Assembly: GCA_050725495.1 (NCBI GenBank)
Contig: JBOHHM010000022.1
Span: 1-10,605 of the forward strand
DNA: 10,605 nucleotides
DNA from: JBOHHM01 sp050725495
GTDB taxonomy: Bacteria > Pseudomonadota > Gammaproteobacteria > Burkholderiales > Burkholderiaceae_C
Reading direction: 5' to 3'
Below the pieces are notes generated by a model. It saw nothing but the letters and a program-made list of their open reading frames with translations. It searched no databases and was not told the origin of the DNA. A program made the position numbers and the translations under genes. Shown here piece by piece: positions 7,609-10,605 of the stretch. Within the stretch, counting starts at the first letter, position 1. Each line of letters begins with the position of its first letter.

Positions 7609-7979
7609 CCTACAAGATACTGATCGCGGACGACGAGCCCAACATCGTGATCTCGCTCGAGTACCTGATGAAGCGCGAAGCCTACGAGGTGACCGTGGCC
7701 CGCGATGGCCAGGAAGCGATCGACGCGATCCTGCGCGAGCGCCCGGACCTGGTGCTGCTGGACGTGATGATGCCCAGGAAAACGGGCTTCGAGGTGTGCC
7801 AGGAAGTGCGGGCCCATGAGCAGGTCAAGGACACCCTGATCCTGATGCTGACCGCCAAGGGGCGCGAGGCCGATGTCGCGAAAGGCCTGGCGCTGGGTGC
7901 CAACGACTACATCACCAAGCCCTTTTCGACCAAGGAGCTGGCGCGCCGGGTGCGCGAGATGCTGGAGCGAACGCCATGA
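7605..7979 (+). CDS. Receiver-only response regulator (CheY-like)
   Basis: A 124-aa protein consisting solely of a receiver domain. It has all the expected residues: acidic pair Asp9/Asp10 (IADDE), phosphoacceptor Asp53 (LLLDVMMP), Thr83 (MLTAKG) and Lys105 (YITKPF). No DNA-binding or enzymatic output domain follows. The start at ATG 7605 overlaps the kinase stop by 4 bp, with AGGAGA (7593-7598) as ribosome site; a longer in-frame extension to 7500 lies inside the kinase gene and is spurious. Its stop in turn overlaps the start of the exonuclease-fusion gene (ATGA, 7976-7979). The SSS-kinase is the obvious phosphodonor. Output could be through protein contact, for example with the downstream kinase-like protein, or through a phosphorelay to a regulator elsewhere. 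Vibrio and Pseudomonas counterparts use a LuxR-type partner (CrbR/ErdR), which is not present in this window. Confidence 0.95.
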   Translation: MTYKILIADDEPNIVISLEYLMKREAYEVTVARDGQEAIDAILRERPDLVLLDVMMPRKTGFEVCQEVRAHEQVKDTLILMLTAKGREADVAKGLALGANDYITKPFSTKELARRVREMLERTP

Positions 7980-10135
7980 GGCTGGACCGGCGCCTGCTGC
8001 TGGCCACGCTGTTGCCCGGCCTGGTGCTCGTGATCTGGACGGGCCTGGTCCTGGCGCTGGTCGGGGCCACGCTCGCAGATACGGAGCGGCAAGCTCTGGG
8101 CGCCTTGCTCGAGTCCCGCGCTGCGCTGGTGCTCCTGCTGGGGCTGGTGCTGGCGCTCGGCCTGGGTTACGGCGTGAGCCGGCTCTACCGCGACCGGGTG
8201 CAGGCTCCGGCGCGTTTGCTGGAACAGGCGCAGACCCTGCTTGCAGGCGAGGTCCACCGCGAACTCGGCGCCCAGGGCAGCGCGGAAAACCGGGGTCTGA
8301 CCCGCGCCATCAACGACCTCGTGGCCCAGCGCGAACAGCTGCGGCGCGACGTCGAGGCCAGGGTGCGCGAAGCCAGCTACCGCATCGAGCAGGAGAAGAG
8401 CCGGCTGGCCGCGCTGATGTCCGAGCTCACGCAAAGCGTGGTGGTCTGCAGCCTGGACGGTCGCGTCATCCTCTACAACAACCGCGCGCGCATGCAGTTC
8501 CGTGCCTTGTCGCAGGCGCCTGCCGTGGCCGGTGGGGCCGAGCTGATCGGGCTCGGGCGTTCGATCTATACCGTGTTTGACCGCAAGCTCATTGCCCATG
8601 CGCTGGAGAGCGTTCAGCAGCGCATGCGGCGGGGCGCAGCGAGCCCCTCGGCCCAGTTCGTCACGACCACGGGTGCCGGGCAGCTGCTGCGCGTCCAGAT
8701 GGCGCCGGTTCGCGCCAGCACGGTCGACGCCGACAGCCAGGCCATCACCGGCTTTGTGCTGATGCTGGACAACATCACGCGCGAGCTCGAAGACGAGAAT
8801 GCGCGCGACCGCCTGCTGCATGGACTGACGGAGGGCAGCCGGTCGTCACTGGCCAACATGCAGGCCGCGCTCGACATGCTGGAATACCCCGAGCTCGATG
8901 CTGCCATGCGCGAACGGTTCCAGGCGGTGATTCGCGACGAGACCGCGGCCATGAGCCGGCGCGTCCAGGACCTTGTCACCAGTTCGGCCGATGCGCTCAA
9001 GACCCGCTGGCCGATGGAAGACATGCTGGGCAGCGACCTGGTCGCGGCCGCCCTGCGGCGGATCGAGCTGGCCTTGCCCTGCAATGCCGTGGATATCGAT
9101 GCGTCGCTGTGGCTGCGGGTCGACAGCTTTTCGCTGCTGCAGGCGCTCGTCTATCTCGCGGGTCGGCTGGTCGACGAATTCGAGGTGCGCCATGTGGACC
9201 TGCGGCTGAGCGCGGCCGGCGAGCATGCCCATCTGGACCTGCTCTGGTCCGACCAGGTCATGGGCACGGAAACCGTGATCGGCTGGGACCTGGATCCGAT
9301 GAAGATCGGCAGCGAATCGACGCCGCTGACCGTGCGTGACGTGGTTGAGCGCCACGGTGGCGCGTTCTGGTTCGAACGCGAGCGCGTTCATCAGCTGGCC
9401 CTGTTCCGCTTTCTGTTGCCGCTGGCCAGTCCGCAGGAGCAGTTCGATGCGGCCGGCCTGGTGCGCAGCGGCAGCCGTCCCGAGTATTACGACTTCGATT
9501 TGTTCCAGGCCTCGGCGCAGGCGCGCGAGCTGGCCGATTGCAGGTTGTCCGAGCTGTCCTACACGGTGTTCGACACCGAGACCACGGGGCTGGACCCGTC
9601 GAGCGGTGACGAGATCATCCAGATCGGCGCGGTCCGCATTGTCAATGGCAAGCTGCTGCGGCAGGAGACCTTCGAGCAACTGGTCGATCCTGGGCGCGAC
9701 ATCCCGGCCGCGTCGATACCGATTCACGGCATCCAGCCCGAGATGGTGCGGGGCCAGCCGACCATCGACCAGGTCCTGCCGGCTTTTCATGCCTTTGCCG
9801 AGGACACGGTGCTGGTCGCACACAACGCGGCCTTCGACATGCGCTTCCTGCAGCTCAAGGAAGCGCAGACCGGGTCACGGTTCGATCAGCCGGTGCTCGA
9901 CACGCTGCTGTTGTCGGCGCTGGTCCATCCCAGCCAGAAGTCGCACCGGCTCGAGGAGATTGCCGAGCGCCTCGACGTGATGGTCATGGGCCGTCACACG
10001 GCCATAGGTGATGCCCTGGTGACGGCCGAGGTGTTCCTGCGGCTGCTGCCGCTGCTGGCCGAGAAGGGCATTCACACGCTGGGCCAGGCGCGCGACGCGG
10101 CGCAGAAAACCTATTACGCACGCCTCAAGTATTGA
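7976..10135 (+). CDS. Membrane PAS/pseudo-histidine-kinase fused to DEDDh (DnaQ-like) 3'-5' exonuclease
   Basis: A 719-aa protein. Two hydrophobic segments (about residues 7-33 and 48-68) anchor it, followed by a HAMP-like/coiled-coil stretch (70-145) and a PAS-like region (about 146-270; VVVCSLDGRVILYNNRA, then VLMLDNITRE). Residues about 275-485 follow a histidine-kinase core that has lost its active residues: TEGSRSSL (285-292) occupies the place of SHELRTPL, putting Glu286 at the phospho-His position; the N-box Asn becomes Tyr393; the DxGxG and GLGL loops are gone, although VVERHGGAFWFE and FRFLLPL keep the fold's end. Residues about 526-695 form an intact exonuclease: FDTETTGL (Asp533, Glu535), AHNAAFD (Asp621), and HTAIGD (His674, Asp679). 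The ATG overlaps the receiver stop by 4 bp, with GGAG at 7964-7967. Similar fusions are often annotated as DNA polymerase III epsilon subunit, but the membrane anchor and context argue against a replicative role. Function unknown. Confidence 0.88.
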   Translation: MRLDRRLLLATLLPGLVLVIWTGLVLALVGATLADTERQALGALLESRAALVLLLGLVLALGLGYGVSRLYRDRVQAPARLLEQAQTLLAGEVHRELGAQGSAENRGLTRAINDLVAQREQLRRDVEARVREASYRIEQEKSRLAALMSELTQSVVVCSLDGRVILYNNRARMQFRALSQAPAVAGGAELIGLGRSIYTVFDRKLIAHALESVQQRMRRGAASPSAQFVTTTGAGQLLRVQMAPVRASTVDADSQAITGFVLMLDNITRELEDENARDRLLHGLTEGSRSSLANMQAALDMLEYPELDAAMRERFQAVIRDETAAMSRRVQDLVTSSADALKTRWPMEDMLGSDLVAAALRRIELALPCNAVDIDASLWLRVDSFSLLQALVYLAGRLVDEFEVRHVDLRLSAAGEHAHLDLLWSDQVMGTETVIGWDLDPMKIGSESTPLTVRDVVERHGGAFWFERERVHQLALFRFLLPLASPQEQFDAAGLVRSGSRPEYYDFDLFQASAQARELADCRLSELSYTVFDTETTGLDPSSGDEIIQIGAVRIVNGKLLRQETFEQLVDPGRDIPAASIPIHGIQPEMVRGQPTIDQVLPAFHAFAEDTVLVAHNAAFDMRFLQLKEAQTGSRFDQPVLDTLLLSALVHPSQKSHRLEEIAERLDVMVMGRHTAIGDALVTAEVFLRLLPLLAEKGIHTLGQARDAAQKTYYARLKY

Positions 10136-10210
10136 TATGGCCCCCACGCTTGTCACTTCGTGTACTGCGCTGGTCATTCCGCTGCGAGACGCAGCGGCTC
10201 TTCGGCCCGT

Positions 10211-10234
10211 CCGAGCCTGCGCAGGCAGGCTCGG
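10211..10234 (+). terminator. Strong perfect hairpin after the exonuclease gene (possible transcript end)
   Basis: The arms CCGAGCCTGC and GCAGGCTCGG form a perfect GC-rich 10-bp stem with a 4-nt loop, 76 bp past the end of the operon. No U-run follows, so it would be a non-canonical terminator, an RNA 3'-end stabiliser, or simply part of a repeat element. Confidence 0.35.
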
Positions 10235-10351
10235 AGCCGCGGGCCTCAGCCCCTCGGGGGCCTCAGTCGCCTTGGGGCGGCCCGGCGGCGACTGACGCCG
10301 GCCGCCTGCGGTGGGCCCGGTGCCGCGCTGCGCCGCGGGCGCCGGATTTGC

Positions 10352-10357
10352 GATACT
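10352..10357 (+). promoter_or_regulatory. Weak candidate extended -10 box for mvaB
   Basis: TGC-GATACT (extended -10 style, GATACT at 10352-10357) lies 25 bp before the mvaB start in the less GC-rich end of the spacer. No good -35 box is visible at 17 bp, so this is tentative. Confidence 0.2.
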
Positions 10358-10382
10358 ACCCAGCAGAAAGAAAGAGACTGCC

Positions 10383-10605
10383 ATGAAACTTCCCGCCAAA
10401 GTCAAACTCGTCGATGTCGGCCCGCGCGACGGACTGCAAAACGAAAAGCAGCCGGTGCCCGCCGCGGTCAAGATCGAGCTGGTCCACCGCCTGCAGGACG
10501 CAGGTCTCAAGGACATCGAGGTCACCAGCTTTGTCAGTCCCAAGTGGGTGCCGCAGATGGCCGACAACGCCGAAGTGATGGCCGGCATCCAGCGCAAGAG
10601 CGGCG
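10383..10605 (+). CDS. mvaB: Hydroxymethylglutaryl-CoA lyase, 5' part (continues beyond window)
   Basis: The first 74 codons of an HMG-CoA lyase, which splits 3-hydroxy-3-methylglutaryl-CoA into acetyl-CoA and acetoacetate in the last step of leucine degradation. The N-terminal signature VDVGPRDGLQNE (residues 10-21, including the catalytic Arg15-Asp16 pair) and EVTSFVSPKWVPQMAD are diagnostic and separate it from other DRE-TIM metallolyases such as isopropylmalate synthase. Start ATG 10383 fits the family N-terminus; upstream AAAGAAAGAG gives only a weak ribosome site. The gene is cut by the window end. The 247-bp repeat-rich spacer suggests its own promoter rather than membership of the acetate operon, although both concern acetyl-CoA metabolism. 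Confidence 0.95.
   Translation, partial: MKLPAKVKLVDVGPRDGLQNEKQPVPAAVKIELVHRLQDAGLKDIEVTSFVSPKWVPQMADNAEVMAGIQRKSG

Larger units (their letters stand above)
10136..10382. repeat. Hairpin-rich intergenic repeat region
   Basis: This 247-bp spacer holds no convincing gene but several inverted repeats: CCGCTGCG/CGCAGCGG (10179-10197, 8 bp, 3-nt loop); CCGAGCCTGC/GCAGGCTCGG (10211-10234, 10 bp, 4-nt loop); and TCAGTCGCC/GGCGACTGA (10263-10271 with 10287-10295, 9 bp). GGGCCTCAG is directly repeated (10241-10249, 10258-10266). The opening, GCCCCCACGCTTGTCACTTCGTG-like, resembles REP-type sequences scattered through Comamonadaceae genomes, as far as I recall. The structures may end or attenuate operon transcription, although no T-tract follows them. 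Confidence 0.65.

Noticed and set aside
7976..10135. Reading the exonuclease fusion as the replicative DNA polymerase III epsilon subunit (dnaQ)
   Set aside because: Replicative epsilon is about 240 aa, soluble, and usually next to rnhA. This protein is 719 aa, membrane-anchored, carries a kinase-like half and sits in an acetate-sensing operon.
10132..10386. 84-codon + strand open frame in the spacer before mvaB
   Set aside because: It reads through inverted repeats, has no ribosome site, and overlaps both flanking genes by a few bases in another frame; the product is Arg/Pro/Ala-rich with no motif.

Overview
The window is a GC-rich stretch of bacterial chromosome in which every gene lies on the + strand. 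Codon use, protein content and the style of the intergenic repeats suggest a betaproteobacterium, most likely Burkholderiales and probably Comamonadaceae. No taxonomic marker gene is present, so this is inference. There is no sign of phage, plasmid, transposon, CRISPR array or rRNA/tRNA gene.

Layout. (1) Positions 1-826 hold the 3' part of a GhrA-type glyoxylate/hydroxypyruvate reductase. (2) Positions 827-994 form an intergenic region with a possible short terminator and a tandem 10-bp direct repeat that probably belongs to the control region of the next operon. (3) Positions 995-10135 hold seven co-directional, closely packed genes, with several 4-bp start/stop overlaps. In order they encode: a DUF485/YjcH small membrane protein; the ActP-type cation/acetate symporter; a CBS-pair plus DUF294 nucleotidyltransferase-like protein; a 65-aa two-helix membrane protein; a sensor histidine kinase whose sensor half is itself a sodium/solute symporter (SSS) domain; a receiver-only response regulator; and a 719-aa membrane protein joining a PAS-like region and a degenerate histidine-kinase core to an intact DEDDh (DnaQ-like) 3'-5' exonuclease. 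(4) Positions 10136-10382 are a repeat- and hairpin-rich spacer. (5) Position 10383 to the end is the 5' part of hydroxymethylglutaryl-CoA lyase (leucine catabolism).

How the genes may work together. YjcH and ActP take up acetate and related small carboxylates. The SSS-kinase resembles the CrbS/MxtR/CbrA class, in which a transporter-like domain senses a substrate or its flux. It would phosphorylate the adjacent receiver protein, and output would then depend on a partner elsewhere, because the receiver carries no DNA-binding domain. The CBS-DUF294 protein and the pseudokinase-exonuclease are the least understood members. CBS domains often bind adenine nucleotides, and the exonuclease could act on DNA, RNA or a small nucleotide. 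A nucleotide-signalling branch attached to acetate uptake is therefore a reasonable but unproven hypothesis.

The strongest candidates for undescribed biology are the kinase-like/exonuclease fusion, which has a Glu at the phospho-His position and a missing N-box Asn yet all five exonuclease residues, and the CBS-DUF294 protein, which seems to lack the N-terminal cyclic-nucleotide-binding domain common in its relatives.
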